From the NCBI GenBank assembly GCA_023441625.1, contig JAEZOA010000124.1, positions 1 to 54,216 of the forward strand: 54,216 nucleotides of DNA. The letters are read 5' to 3'. A program made the position numbers and the translations under genes. Positions 17,089 through 25,208 of this stretch are shown here, piece by piece (the stretch's first letter is position 1; each line of letters starts with the position of its first letter). This DNA comes from Bacillota bacterium. GTDB taxonomy: Bacteria; Bacillota; Clostridia; Acetivibrionales; DSM-1351. The notes under the pieces are model-generated. The model had not been told where the DNA came from. It did no database searches and saw only the letters and a list, made by a program, of their open reading frames with translations.

Positions 17089-18339
17089 GTGTTTGGGATT
17101 TTTGTGCTGACCTGTATATTAGAATGTTTAATTTTCTTACCTATCAGCTTCACAGCATTTCAATTTTATTTATCACCCAATAATGCGTTTTTGTTGTCAA
17201 TTGGATTATCACTTGTTTCTGTTTCAGCATGCTTTATATGCAGACTTAAGCTCAAGGGCTTTTTGTATAAATGCATAACCTGTTCACTGTCTATTTTATT
17301 TGCATATCTAATAGCGGGACAAGTCAGTATTCTTATGGGCTTGATAGTGGCTATTTGCATTTTTATTTTTATTAGAATTAGGTTAGACATGATGTCAGGT
17401 ACTGACCTTGTAATGCAGATGACGGGAGCTGCGTTACTTTTTAATATACTCTTAGCTTTTTTAGCTTTTAAAAGTAATAATTTTATTTCATCTAGGTATA
17501 GTAATATTGCAATCCTTATTTCTACTACAGCAATAATTATTTTACTTGTAATTAGGCAGACAGACCATTCTCGTAAGTTTGGGAAGAATAACATGAGAAT
17601 TGGAACAACGCAACGTAAAAACAACCAAGTACTTGCAGTAGCTGCGCTGGTAATACTATTTGCAGTGAGTGCTATTGGACAGGTATCAAATATATACCGT
17701 TTTGTCTTAAATATTTTTGCTTGGCTGGGGAAATTATTTGCTAATATTTTTAAACCAGTACAGTTTGAATTGCCAGAAAATAAAGAAATGATAGAGAATA
17801 CCTTAAACTCAGCAGGTGAAAGAACAATTCTTGATACTATAGTAGAAATTTTGTCTGTTATCATAATTGTAGCAGTAATTGGACTGGTCCTTTTCTTTTT
17901 TATCAAGCTAATTATTAATTTGTGCAGAAAGCTGATGAATTGGTTTAAGGGTGGGGAACAAAAAGTAAAAAGGTACTATGAGAATGGACATGTGGATGAA
18001 GGGCAAAGCTTATTAAATAAAAATCTTAGTAATATTGCAAAAAAAATTCGCAATATGCTGGGTGTTTTTGACAGGGAGGTGCCATATAATAAACTGCCAA
18101 ATAGAATAGAAAAGACGCGAAGACTTTTCCGAAATTACAGAGACAAAGTACAGCATGCAGGTATGATAATTAATAAATCCTCAACTGCTGAAGAAATATG
18201 TAAGGAGGTATCTGAAAAAAACCCCCAAACAAAGCCAATTAATAGCTTATTATCAGAGTGCTATGATGCTGCCAGGTATGGAAATATTGAACCGTCGCTA
18301 AAGGAGCTTGCTGAGCTGGAGAGTAAGCTGCTGAAATAG
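17089..18339 (+). CDS. Multi-spanning membrane protein with DUF4129-like C-terminus
   Basis: 416 residues. The GTG start immediately follows the DUF58 stop. About five hydrophobic segments fill the first 160 residues, further ones lie near 185-200 and 255-285, and a charged cytoplasmic tail from 295 on resembles the DUF4129 tail found at the end of transglutaminase-like membrane proteins (LPNRIEKTRRLFRNYRDKV, ECYDAARYG). In many Clostridia a transglutaminase-like gene completes this operon; none is present here before the terminator. Its role with MoxR/DUF58 is inferred from context. Confidence 0.75.
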   Translation: MFGIFVLTCILECLIFLPISFTAFQFYLSPNNAFLLSIGLSLVSVSACFICRLKLKGFLYKCITCSLSILFAYLIAGQVSILMGLIVAICIFIFIRIRLDMMSGTDLVMQMTGAALLFNILLAFLAFKSNNFISSRYSNIAILISTTAIIILLVIRQTDHSRKFGKNNMRIGTTQRKNNQVLAVAALVILFAVSAIGQVSNIYRFVLNIFAWLGKLFANIFKPVQFELPENKEMIENTLNSAGERTILDTIVEILSVIIIVAVIGLVLFFFIKLIINLCRKLMNWFKGGEQKVKRYYENGHVDEGQSLLNKNLSNIAKKIRNMLGVFDREVPYNKLPNRIEKTRRLFRNYRDKVQHAGMIINKSSTAEEICKEVSEKNPQTKPINSLLSECYDAARYGNIEPSLKELAELESKLLK

Positions 18340-18368
18340 TAAGCAAATAACATATGGTATTTTATATA

Positions 18369-18397
18369 TTGACAATAAATAGATAATAATATATAGT
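18369..18397 (+). promoter_or_regulatory. Promoter for trmB-lysA-ddh
   Basis: TTGACA (18369-18374), 17-bp spacer and TATAGT (18392-18397). The -10 box overlaps the 5' arm of the upstream terminator. Confidence 0.5.
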
Positions 18398-18422
18398 GGT
18401 TTTAGATAGAACCACTATTTTT
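18393..18422 (+). terminator. Terminator after moxR operon
   Basis: Stem ATAGTGGTT/AACCACTAT with an 8-nt loop and five T. Confidence 0.8.
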
Positions 18423-18485
18423 GTGCAACTATATTAATAGACTTTTAATTATCATTTGTACCAAAGGGTTATGGAGGTATATGCA

Positions 18486-19175
18486 ATGGACGTAATAGAT
18501 GCCTTAATGCAGGCTGGCTTCACAAAGCATGAATCAATGCTCTATGTTACCTTGTGCAGAGAAGGTGAATTAACAGGCTATGAAGCATCAAAGATAACTG
18601 GAATTCCAAGGTCCAATGCATATCTTGGCTTGGCTGGACTTGCTGATAAGGGTGGGGCTTATAAAATTAATGGGGAGACAGCAAAATATGCTGCTGTAGA
18701 CACAAATGAACTTGTTGAAAATTTGAAGAGGAAATTTTCACAGGTAATAAAGGTTATTCAAGAGGAAATACCACAGGTGGATAAATCAAAGGATGATTTT
18801 ATTACCATTAGTGGGATTGTGCAGATTATTAATAAAATGAAAAATCTTATAAATCAGGCACAGTACAGAGTATATATTTCAGTTTCCAGAGAACAGCTTG
18901 AGTATGTTATTAATGAACTAAAAGCTGCAAAGGAACGAGGCCTAAAAGTGGTAATAATTACATCTGAGGATATTCGAATTGAAGGTATGATATGTTATAG
19001 GGCTCAAAAACAATATGGCAGTGTAAGACTTATTACTGATTCGGCAAATGCATTAACTGGTCAGCTGAATGAGACAAATCCAACAAGCTTATTTACAATG
19101 AACACCAATATGGTCGACGTAATTAAGGATTCACTGACTAATGAAATAAAACTAATAAATATTGAAAACAAATAA
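18486..19175 (+). CDS. TrmB-family transcriptional regulator
   Basis: The ATG at 18486 has GGAGG 7 nt upstream, so longer in-frame readings from TTG 18456 are unlikely. The 229-residue protein opens with the TrmB winged helix (MQAGFTKHESMLYVTLCREGELTGYEASKITGIPRSNAYLGL..., residues about 6-60), a coiled linker, and a C-terminal PLD-like regulatory half (about 110-220). TrmB proteins usually sense sugars. Here it is 21 bp upstream of lysA and in line with ddh, so a role in the lysine/diaminopimelate supply is a reasonable inference that the sequence does not prove. Confidence 0.85.
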   Translation: MDVIDALMQAGFTKHESMLYVTLCREGELTGYEASKITGIPRSNAYLGLAGLADKGGAYKINGETAKYAAVDTNELVENLKRKFSQVIKVIQEEIPQVDKSKDDFITISGIVQIINKMKNLINQAQYRVYISVSREQLEYVINELKAAKERGLKVVIITSEDIRIEGMICYRAQKQYGSVRLITDSANALTGQLNETNPTSLFTMNTNMVDVIKDSLTNEIKLINIENK

Positions 19176-19196
19176 ACAATTGTGGGAGGAACTGGC

Positions 19197-20447
19197 ATGG
19201 TAGAATACTATTCAACAAAAACAAATTTTTATGGGAATTCAAACCCGGAAAAGTTAATAAAGGAATTTGGAAGTCCTTTATATGTCTATAATGAAAATAT
19301 ATTAAGGCAGCGGTGTAGAGATATGAAGAGCTTAGTTGATTATCCAAAATTCATACCTAATTATTCAATAAAAGCAAATTCAAATCTACGAGTTATAAAG
19401 ATTGTCAAGGAAGAGGGCCTGAGGGCTGATGCTATGTCTGCCGGAGAGTTACAGCTTTTATTATATGCGGGCTATAAACCTGAAGAACTCTTCTTTGTGC
19501 CAAACAATGTATCAGAGTCAGAGTTAAGATATGCAGTGGAAAATGGGGTGTTAGTGAGTGTAGATTCATTATCACAGCTAGAGCTTTTGGGAAAAGTTAA
19601 TCCTGGTGGAAAGGCTGCTATCAGATTTAACCCTGGTATTGGAGCTGGTCATCATGAAAAAGTTGTTACAGCAGGCAAGAAGACTAAATTTGGTGTGAAT
19701 ATTGATTGTATAGAGCAGGTTAAAGAAGTTGCTAAGAAATATAACTTGAAAATCACTGGTGTAAACCAACATATTGGCTCGCTCTTTATGGAGGGGGATT
19801 CATATATTGAAGGTGTAAAATCCCTATTGTCTGTTGCAGAACAGTTTGAGGATATTGATTTTGTTGATATGGGTGGAGGTTTTGGAATTCCTTATAGAAA
19901 GCAGGAAGGACAGGCACCGCTTGATTTAGTAAGCTTCAACAAAAAATTAACAGCAGTTTTAGAGCAGTGGACTGAAAAGTATGGGAAAAAGATACTATTC
20001 AAATCTGAGCCCGGTCGTTACATTGTAGCTGAAAGCGGAGTATTGCTTGGAACGGTCAATGCCACTAAGAGCAATTATGGAAACAAATATGTAGGAACTG
20101 ATATTGGCTTTAATGTTTTGGCAAGACCTGTAATGTACGACTCTTATCATGAAATAGAGGTATATCGAGAGGGTAAAGCTTTAAATTCTGAAAATACTGA
20201 GCAAGTGACAGTAGTTGGAAATATATGTGAGACTGGCGATATTATCGCTGAGAATAGAACTTTGCCTATAATAGGAGAAGGAGATATTCTAGGTGTTATG
20301 GATGCAGGGGCATATGGCTTTGCAATGAGCTCTAACTATAATATGAGGTTAAAACCTGCTGAGGTACTGATAAAAGAAGATGGTGAGGCAGTACTTATCA
20401 GGCGTAGAGATACCTTTGAGGATTTAATAGCAAACTTTGATGTATAA
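19197..20447 (+). CDS. lysA: Diaminopimelate decarboxylase family enzyme
   Basis: ATG 19197 follows GGGAGGA by 6 nt. 416 residues of fold-type III PLP enzyme: PLP lysine in NYSIKANSN, phosphate-binding GGGFGIPY, EPGRYIVAESG, and the CETGDII dimer-site Cys. It decarboxylates meso-diaminopimelate to L-lysine. Its neighbour ddh makes meso-diaminopimelate directly from tetrahydrodipicolinate, so the pair covers the last two steps of the dehydrogenase route. A related decarboxylase specificity (for example carboxynorspermidine) is less likely given ddh next door. Confidence 0.88.
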   Translation: MVEYYSTKTNFYGNSNPEKLIKEFGSPLYVYNENILRQRCRDMKSLVDYPKFIPNYSIKANSNLRVIKIVKEEGLRADAMSAGELQLLLYAGYKPEELFFVPNNVSESELRYAVENGVLVSVDSLSQLELLGKVNPGGKAAIRFNPGIGAGHHEKVVTAGKKTKFGVNIDCIEQVKEVAKKYNLKITGVNQHIGSLFMEGDSYIEGVKSLLSVAEQFEDIDFVDMGGGFGIPYRKQEGQAPLDLVSFNKKLTAVLEQWTEKYGKKILFKSEPGRYIVAESGVLLGTVNATKSNYGNKYVGTDIGFNVLARPVMYDSYHEIEVYREGKALNSENTEQVTVVGNICETGDIIAENRTLPIIGEGDILGVMDAGAYGFAMSSNYNMRLKPAEVLIKEDGEAVLIRRRDTFEDLIANFDV

Positions 20448-20485
20448 GGTGAATAAATTATTAGAAGATGTAGGAGGCAGAACAA

Positions 20486-21475
20486 ATGAGTAAAATAAGA
20501 ATAGGTATTGTAGGCTATGGAAATATTGGTAAGGGTGTTGAATGTTCAATTAAGCAAAATAAAGATACTGAGTTAGTTGCTGTATTTACTAGAAGATCAC
20601 CTGAGAGTTTAACTGTAAGTACTCCAAATGTAAAGGTTGCTAATATTGAGGATGCAAAAAAATATGTTAATGATATTGATGTATTAATTTTATGCGGAGG
20701 TTCAGCAACTGATTTGCCTGAGCAGGGCCCAGAATTTGCTGCAATGTTTAATACAGTAGACAGCTTTGATACCCATGCAAAAATACCTGAGTACTTCGAA
20801 AAGGTAAACAAGGCTGCTGCTGCTGCAAACAAAACAAGTATTATTTCTGTAGGTTGGGATCCAGGTTTGTTTTCTATGATTAGAATGTTATCTGGTGCAG
20901 TTTTACCTGAAGGTAAGGATTATACTTTTTGGGGAAAGGGTGTAAGCCAAGGACACTCAGATGCAATTAGAAGAGTAGCTGGAGTAAAGAATGGGATTCA
21001 GTACACTGTTCCTATAGATACTGCTATTAATAGTGTAAGAAATGGTGAGAATCCAGAATTATCAACAAGGCAAAAGCATTTAAGAGAGTGCTTTGTAGTT
21101 GCACAAGAGGGTGCCGATAAAGCTCAGATTGAATCTGCTATAAAAAATATGCCGAACTATTTTGCAGATTACGATACAATAGTGCACTTTATAACAGAAG
21201 ATGAGCTAAAGAGTAAGCATTCCAAAATGCCTCATGGTGGTCTTGTATTAAGAAGCGGTAAAACTGGCGAGAAAAATGAAAACAATCACGTTATTGAATT
21301 TTCACTAAAGCTCGATAGCAACCCAGAATTTACAGGGAGTGTTATGGTAGCATATGCAAGAGCAGCAGTTAGAATGAACAAAGAGGCAAATGTTGGTGCA
21401 AAATCAGTCTTTGATGTTCCGCTATCTTACTTATCAGACAAGAGTAATTCGGAACTTATTAAAGACCTTTTATAA
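20486..21475 (+). CDS. ddh: meso-Diaminopimelate dehydrogenase
   Basis: 329 residues. The N-terminal NADP Rossmann motif is GIVGYGNIGKG, followed by LCGGSATDLPEQGP, the substrate-site stretch VGWDPGLFSMIRMLSGAVLP, and FWGKGVSQGHSDAIRRV. It reductively aminates L-tetrahydrodipicolinate to meso-diaminopimelate with NADPH and ammonia, bypassing the acylated intermediates. Length is standard. AGGAGG lies before the ATG. It lies 38 bp after lysA. Confidence 0.95.
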   Translation: MSKIRIGIVGYGNIGKGVECSIKQNKDTELVAVFTRRSPESLTVSTPNVKVANIEDAKKYVNDIDVLILCGGSATDLPEQGPEFAAMFNTVDSFDTHAKIPEYFEKVNKAAAAANKTSIISVGWDPGLFSMIRMLSGAVLPEGKDYTFWGKGVSQGHSDAIRRVAGVKNGIQYTVPIDTAINSVRNGENPELSTRQKHLRECFVVAQEGADKAQIESAIKNMPNYFADYDTIVHFITEDELKSKHSKMPHGGLVLRSGKTGEKNENNHVIEFSLKLDSNPEFTGSVMVAYARAAVRMNKEANVGAKSVFDVPLSYLSDKSNSELIKDLL

Positions 21476-21559
21476 GCAACAGAATAGCTTTAGTATGGAA
21501 CCAAATTCATTTATTTACCATAGTATATAATGGTATCCTATGATTTATTAGGAGGAATT

Positions 21560-21805
21560 ATGAGCGGTTCTGTATTGGATAAACTAACCTGGAAGGGTAA
21601 TAGCAAAAAGATGTATTTACTTGTCATGGGTGCTGTTCCTTCATTTTTTAAGTCTGTCGTTAAGAGGGAAATTGAGGATTGGCTGGTTAAGAATAACGTA
21701 CAAGTAGTTACTGAGGAATTATGTTTAAAGATGTTTAAAGAAAAAGCTCCAAAGGGTATGATAAATAAATTAAGCCCTAAGCTGGAGAGCCTGAAAACAA
21801 AATAA
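21560..21805 (+). CDS. Small PCP_red-domain protein
   Basis: 81 residues from ATG 21560, chosen because AGGAGG lies just upstream; an in-frame reading from 21530 has no ribosome site. The sequence (VPSFFKSVVKREIEDWLVKNN...VTEELCLKMFKEKAP) matches the small C-terminal domain family of light-independent protochlorophyllide reductase (PCP_red). Stand-alone copies occur in non-photosynthetic anaerobes with no established function. It may form a short helical module that binds a partner. It follows ddh and ends at a strong terminator. Confidence 0.7.
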   Translation: MSGSVLDKLTWKGNSKKMYLLVMGAVPSFFKSVVKREIEDWLVKNNVQVVTEELCLKMFKEKAPKGMINKLSPKLESLKTK

Positions 21806-21810
21806 AAAAA

Positions 21811-21841
21811 TGCGGGTCCTATAGGGGCCCGCATTTTTTAA
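21811..21841 (+). terminator. Terminator between PCP_red gene and serA
   Basis: A 10-bp GC-rich stem (ATGCGGGTCC with GGGCCCGCAT, one G-U), 5-nt loop, T-run on the right and A-run on the left. It is likely bidirectional, serving also the convergent serC-serA transcript. Confidence 0.9.
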
Positions 21842-21865
21842 AATTGAGTATTCTAAAATATTTTA

Positions 21866-23029
21866 TTATAGTACTCTCACTGTTTTTACACCAGGGATTG
21901 AACGTATCTTATTAAGAATATCCTCTGTTAATGTTCCTTCGATATCAATCACATTATAGCCAACACTATCTTTGTGTCTAGTGAGCATATCAGCAATATT
22001 AATTTTATTTTCAGCAAGAATTGTTGTCATTTGGCCTATCATGTTAGGAATATTGCAATGTACAGTTATAATTCTTGTTTTATCTGTTGGCTGCATATCA
22101 CAGTCAGGGAAGTTTATAGAGTTCTTAATCATCCCTGATTCCAAATATTCTTTCATCTGATTTACTGCCATAACTGCACAATTTTCCTCTGACTCTGGAG
22201 TAGAAGCTCCTAAGTGGGGTATAGTAATAATTTCCTCAACCCCAAGAAGTTCTTCTTCAGGAAAATCAGTTACATAGCAAGAAACAGTGCCATCTTTTAT
22301 AGCTTCTAATAAGTCTGTGTTTGAAACCAATCCACCTCTTGCAAGATTGATAATTTTCATGCCCTTTTTCATTACATCAAACTTTTCTTTATTTAGTGTG
22401 TGCTTTGTCTCTTTAGTCAGAGGTACATGAATTGATATATAATCACATGTAGACAATAGATAATCTAAGTTTGTAGCTCTAATTACTGAACTTGATAAGC
22501 CCCATGCAGCTTTTACTGAGATATAAGGGTCGTAACCCATTACCTCCATACCCAGTGCTATGGCGTCATTTGCTACCATTACACCAATTGCCCCCAAGCC
22601 TATAATACCAATTTTTTTATCCTTAAGTTCAGGTCCTTCAAACTGTGATTTGCCTTTTTCAACCAGCTTAGGGACTTCATCGCCCTTACCCTTTAATGAT
22701 TGAGCCCAGCTTATACCTTGAATTATTTTTCTTGAAGAAAGTAAAAGTGAAGCTATTACAAGCTCTTTAACCCCATTTGAATTAGCACCGGGAGTGTTGA
22801 AAACAACAATTCCTTTTTCAGTACATTTCTCAATAGGTATATTATTTACTCCAGCCCCAGCCCTTGCAATGGCTTTGAGGTTGTTTGGCAATTCCATATC
22901 CAGCATATTGGCACTTCTCACAAGAATTCCATCAGGGTTTGTTACTTCCGTTGATACTTCGAATCCTTCATTTGGAAGAAGCTCAAGGCCACTATTAGAG
23001 ATATTATTTAGCATCTGTATTTTAAACAT
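21866..23029 (-). CDS. serA: D-3-phosphoglycerate dehydrogenase
   Basis: 387 residues from the ATG at 23029, which has AGAAAGGA 7 nt upstream; an upstream in-frame start at 23068 lies inside serC. The NAD-binding motif GIIGLGAIGVMVANDA, the catalytic Arg in NLARGGLV and the catalytic His in HLGASTPESEENC are present, with a C-terminal ACT domain (about 310-387: VHCNIPNMIGQMTTILAENKI). This is the short SerA form. The ACT domain suggests feedback control by serine or another amino acid. It starts the phosphorylated serine pathway together with serC, 19 bp upstream in the same transcript. Confidence 0.94.
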   Translation of the reverse strand: MFKIQMLNNISNSGLELLPNEGFEVSTEVTNPDGILVRSANMLDMELPNNLKAIARAGAGVNNIPIEKCTEKGIVVFNTPGANSNGVKELVIASLLLSSRKIIQGISWAQSLKGKGDEVPKLVEKGKSQFEGPELKDKKIGIIGLGAIGVMVANDAIALGMEVMGYDPYISVKAAWGLSSSVIRATNLDYLLSTCDYISIHVPLTKETKHTLNKEKFDVMKKGMKIINLARGGLVSNTDLLEAIKDGTVSCYVTDFPEEELLGVEEIITIPHLGASTPESEENCAVMAVNQMKEYLESGMIKNSINFPDCDMQPTDKTRIITVHCNIPNMIGQMTTILAENKINIADMLTRHKDSVGYNVIDIEGTLTEDILNKIRSIPGVKTVRVL

Positions 23030-23048
23030 ATTATAATCCTTTCTCTCT

Positions 23049-24125
23049 TTATTTATTTTCAAGCTCAAATTTCTTCATAAAATCAACTAATTTTATTACA
23101 CCTTCTACAGGCATTGCGTTATAGATACTAGCTCTCATTCCGCCTATTAAACGGTGTCCACGTAATGTGCACAGTCCTGAACTTTCAGACTCCTTTATGA
23201 ATTTTTCGTTTAATTCGTCTGTAGGAGCTGTAAATGGAATATTCATGAGGGATCTATCCTTCTTGCTTACATTATTCTTAAACATCTTTGACTCATCAAG
23301 AAAATCATATAGAATAGCCGCTTTTTCATAGTTTACTTTTTCTATAGCTTTTATTCCACCCATTTCATCAAGCCACTCAAAAACAAGTCCTGCAACATAA
23401 ATGCTATAGCAAGGTGGAGTATTGTAAAGTGATTTTTCCTTTGAATGGGTTTCATATCTCATCATTGTAGGAGTATTTTCAATTTGTTTTCCCAATAAAT
23501 CGCTTTTTACAATTACAATTGTAAGTCCTGCAGGTCCAATATTCTTCTGTGCGCCTGCATAAATAAGTCCAAATTTATTTACATCTATTTCAGTGGACAT
23601 TATATCACTTGACATGTCAGCAACAAGAGGTATATTGCCTGTTTCAGGATAGTTTACAAAGCGTGTACCTTCAAGGGTATTATTACTGGTTATATGGACA
23701 TAATCAATATCCTCAGATATTTTATATTCCTCTGGTATATATGTGAATTTCTTGTCTTCAGAAGAGGCAATTACGTTTGCAGAACCAAATAATTTAGCTT
23801 CTGAAATTGCTTTTTTAGACCAATTACCTGTGTTAATGAAATCAGCTTTTTTAAACTTACTGAAAAGATTCATTGGCACCATTGAAAACTGAGTTGATGC
23901 ACCTCCCTGTAAGAATAAGACTGAATAGGAATCGTCTATATTCATTAACTTACGCATAAGACTTTCAGCATTCTCAATTATGGAAGTATAGGTTTTTGAT
24001 CTATGGCTCATTTCCATTACAGACATTCCTGTACCTTTGTAATCCAACATTTCTTTGGAAGCCTTTGTTAAAACTGATTCCGGTAGCATAGAAGGACCGG
24101 CTGAAAAATTATACACTCTGTTCAT
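23049..24125 (-). CDS. serC: Phosphoserine aminotransferase
   Basis: 358 residues beginning NFSAGPSMLPESVL, with LQGGASTQF, the PLP lysine in YAGAQKNIGPAGL and the C-terminal RGHRLIGGMRASIYNAMP. It converts 3-phosphohydroxypyruvate to phosphoserine with glutamate. It is the first gene behind a tandem glycine riboswitch and its terminator, so serC and serA should be controlled together by glycine level. No serB phosphatase gene is in the window. Confidence 0.95.
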   Translation of the reverse strand: MNRVYNFSAGPSMLPESVLTKASKEMLDYKGTGMSVMEMSHRSKTYTSIIENAESLMRKLMNIDDSYSVLFLQGGASTQFSMVPMNLFSKFKKADFINTGNWSKKAISEAKLFGSANVIASSEDKKFTYIPEEYKISEDIDYVHITSNNTLEGTRFVNYPETGNIPLVADMSSDIMSTEIDVNKFGLIYAGAQKNIGPAGLTIVIVKSDLLGKQIENTPTMMRYETHSKEKSLYNTPPCYSIYVAGLVFEWLDEMGGIKAIEKVNYEKAAILYDFLDESKMFKNNVSKKDRSLMNIPFTAPTDELNEKFIKESESSGLCTLRGHRLIGGMRASIYNAMPVEGVIKLVDFMKKFELENK

Positions 24126-24154
24126 AAAAAATCTCTCCTTTATTATTTATTGAA

Positions 24155-24190
24155 AAAATAAGAGGCCAAATCTATAGACTTGACCTCTGT
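24155..24190 (-). terminator. Riboswitch expression-platform terminator upstream of serC
   Basis: On the minus strand AGAGGTCAA pairs with TTGGCCTCT around a loop, followed by TTATTTTTTC. It lies between the glycine aptamers and the serC start. Confidence 0.7.
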
Positions 24191-24224
24191 ATATGCATAA
24201 ATAAACATTAAAAAATAAGTTTTA

Positions 24225-24397
24225 ATGCATACTCTGTCCTTTTGCCTGAGAGATTGACGGTATTTAACCGTATTGCCCCTTCGGCGCCATAATAATGGTC
24301 TCTCCAGAGATCCGTCCTGATGAAGTCTTTTGTACCTGAGAGTGCTACTCCTTCGGTGCCCTTTAGTATGTAAAAGGATCTCTCCCTCATCAATCAT
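24225..24397 (-). ncRNA. Tandem glycine riboswitch (two aptamers) in the serC-serA leader
   Basis: The minus strand carries two copies of the glycine-aptamer pattern. Copy 1: GGGAGAGATC, CACCGAAGGAGTA, CTCTCAGGTA. Copy 2: TCTGGAGAGACC, GCGCCGAAGGGGCAA, CTCTCAGGCAAAAGGAC. The two are joined by a short linker, as in cooperative tandem glycine riboswitches. Usually this element controls the glycine cleavage system or transporters; here the downstream genes are serC and serA. The readthrough seen as an 84-codon open frame across it is not a gene. Confidence 0.95.
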
Positions 24398-24425
24398 CCG
24401 ACACTATTAAGTTAGATATGAAATA

Positions 24426-24454
24426 ATTATAATAATTATAGTAAATAATGTCAA
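24426..24454 (-). promoter_or_regulatory. Promoter of the glycine riboswitch-serC-serA transcript
   Basis: On the minus strand: TTGACA (24454-24449), 17-bp spacer, TATAAT (24431-24426). Both boxes match consensus exactly. Confidence 0.85.
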
Positions 24455-24519
24455 GGGGGAATATACAGCTTGATACAGCCAGTTCCACTTGATTATACAA
24501 AATTAATGCAGGATTAACT

Positions 24520-24966
24520 TTACTTTGTTTTTGTAATTATGCTAGTCAATTGTGGTATTAAAGTTTTAAGTGTTTCCAAGTCATCATTGCTGAGAATAGA
24601 TATTTTTTTACTTAACAACTGAATAAATTTCAGCTTGCCCTCCATTAAAAATGTATGGGCCTTTGGAGTAGCTTCTATCATTATTACACGCCTGTCATTA
24701 GGAGCATTAAATCTATTAACATAACCCTCATAAATTAGATTATCAATAATTGGAGTCATATTAGACTTGGATATTATCAATTCACTTGCTATTTTAGAGA
24801 TTGGGCACGGTCCAAACATTACAAGATGGAATATAGTTTTCATGTGCGAATGAGGAATAGACAGTTCCTTTGACATTTGACTAGGGGTAAAAATCCCAGT
24901 ATTTATAGTAAATACTAAATTCATTAACTCCTTCGAAATATTATCAATATCTTCTTTCGTTAACAT
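24520..24966 (-). CDS. MarR-family transcriptional regulator
   Basis: 148 residues from ATG 24966 (AAAGGAG 8 nt upstream). The winged helix-turn-helix of MarR is clear: HMKTIFHLVMFGPCPISKIASELIISKSNMTPIIDNLIYEGYVNRF, then the wing NAPNDRRVIMIEATPKA. It is divergent from a two-gene ABC exporter, the standard arrangement for a drug-responsive repressor of an efflux pump. A perfect 25-bp palindrome beside the exporter promoter is a candidate operator. Confidence 0.9.
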   Translation of the reverse strand: MLTKEDIDNISKELMNLVFTINTGIFTPSQMSKELSIPHSHMKTIFHLVMFGPCPISKIASELIISKSNMTPIIDNLIYEGYVNRFNAPNDRRVIMIEATPKAHTFLMEGKLKFIQLLSKKISILSNDDLETLKTLIPQLTSIITKTK

Positions 24967-25103
24967 GCACAAAACTCCTTTTGAAGTAATTGGTTTATTT
25001 GGTTATTTATAAAAAGACATATCATCAATAACTGGATATAATTAAGTAGTCTATTGTGTTTATAATTTTTACTACCATTATAATATAACTCATATAATTA
25101 TAC

Positions 25104-25128
25104 AATTATAATTATTATATAATTGTTA
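25104..25128. promoter_or_regulatory. Candidate MarR operator palindrome
   Basis: ACAATTATA and TATAATTGT form perfect 9-bp arms around a 7-nt centre. It lies just upstream of the exporter -35 box, between the divergent marR and ABC genes. The region is nearly pure A/T, so chance symmetry is possible. Confidence 0.5.
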
Positions 25129-25136
25129 TTATTATT

Positions 25137-25165
25137 GACATATAATAGTTATATAAATATAATTA
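25137..25165 (+). promoter_or_regulatory. Consensus promoter of the ABC exporter operon
   Basis: TTGACA (25137-25142), 17-bp spacer, TATAAT (25160-25165), 8 bp downstream of the palindrome. Confidence 0.85.
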
Positions 25166-25208
25166 ATTAGTACATTTAAAGAACAGCAAGCATTGTGAAA
25201 GGAGTAAT

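Noticed and set aside
23030..23068. Longer SerA from an upstream in-frame start
   Set aside because: It would overlap the end of serC and lacks a ribosome site, while the inner ATG has AGAAAGGA at good spacing.
24143..24397. 84-codon open frame on the minus strand
   Set aside because: It reads straight through the tandem glycine aptamers; the conserved bases are RNA elements, and there is no protein-like conservation or ribosome site.
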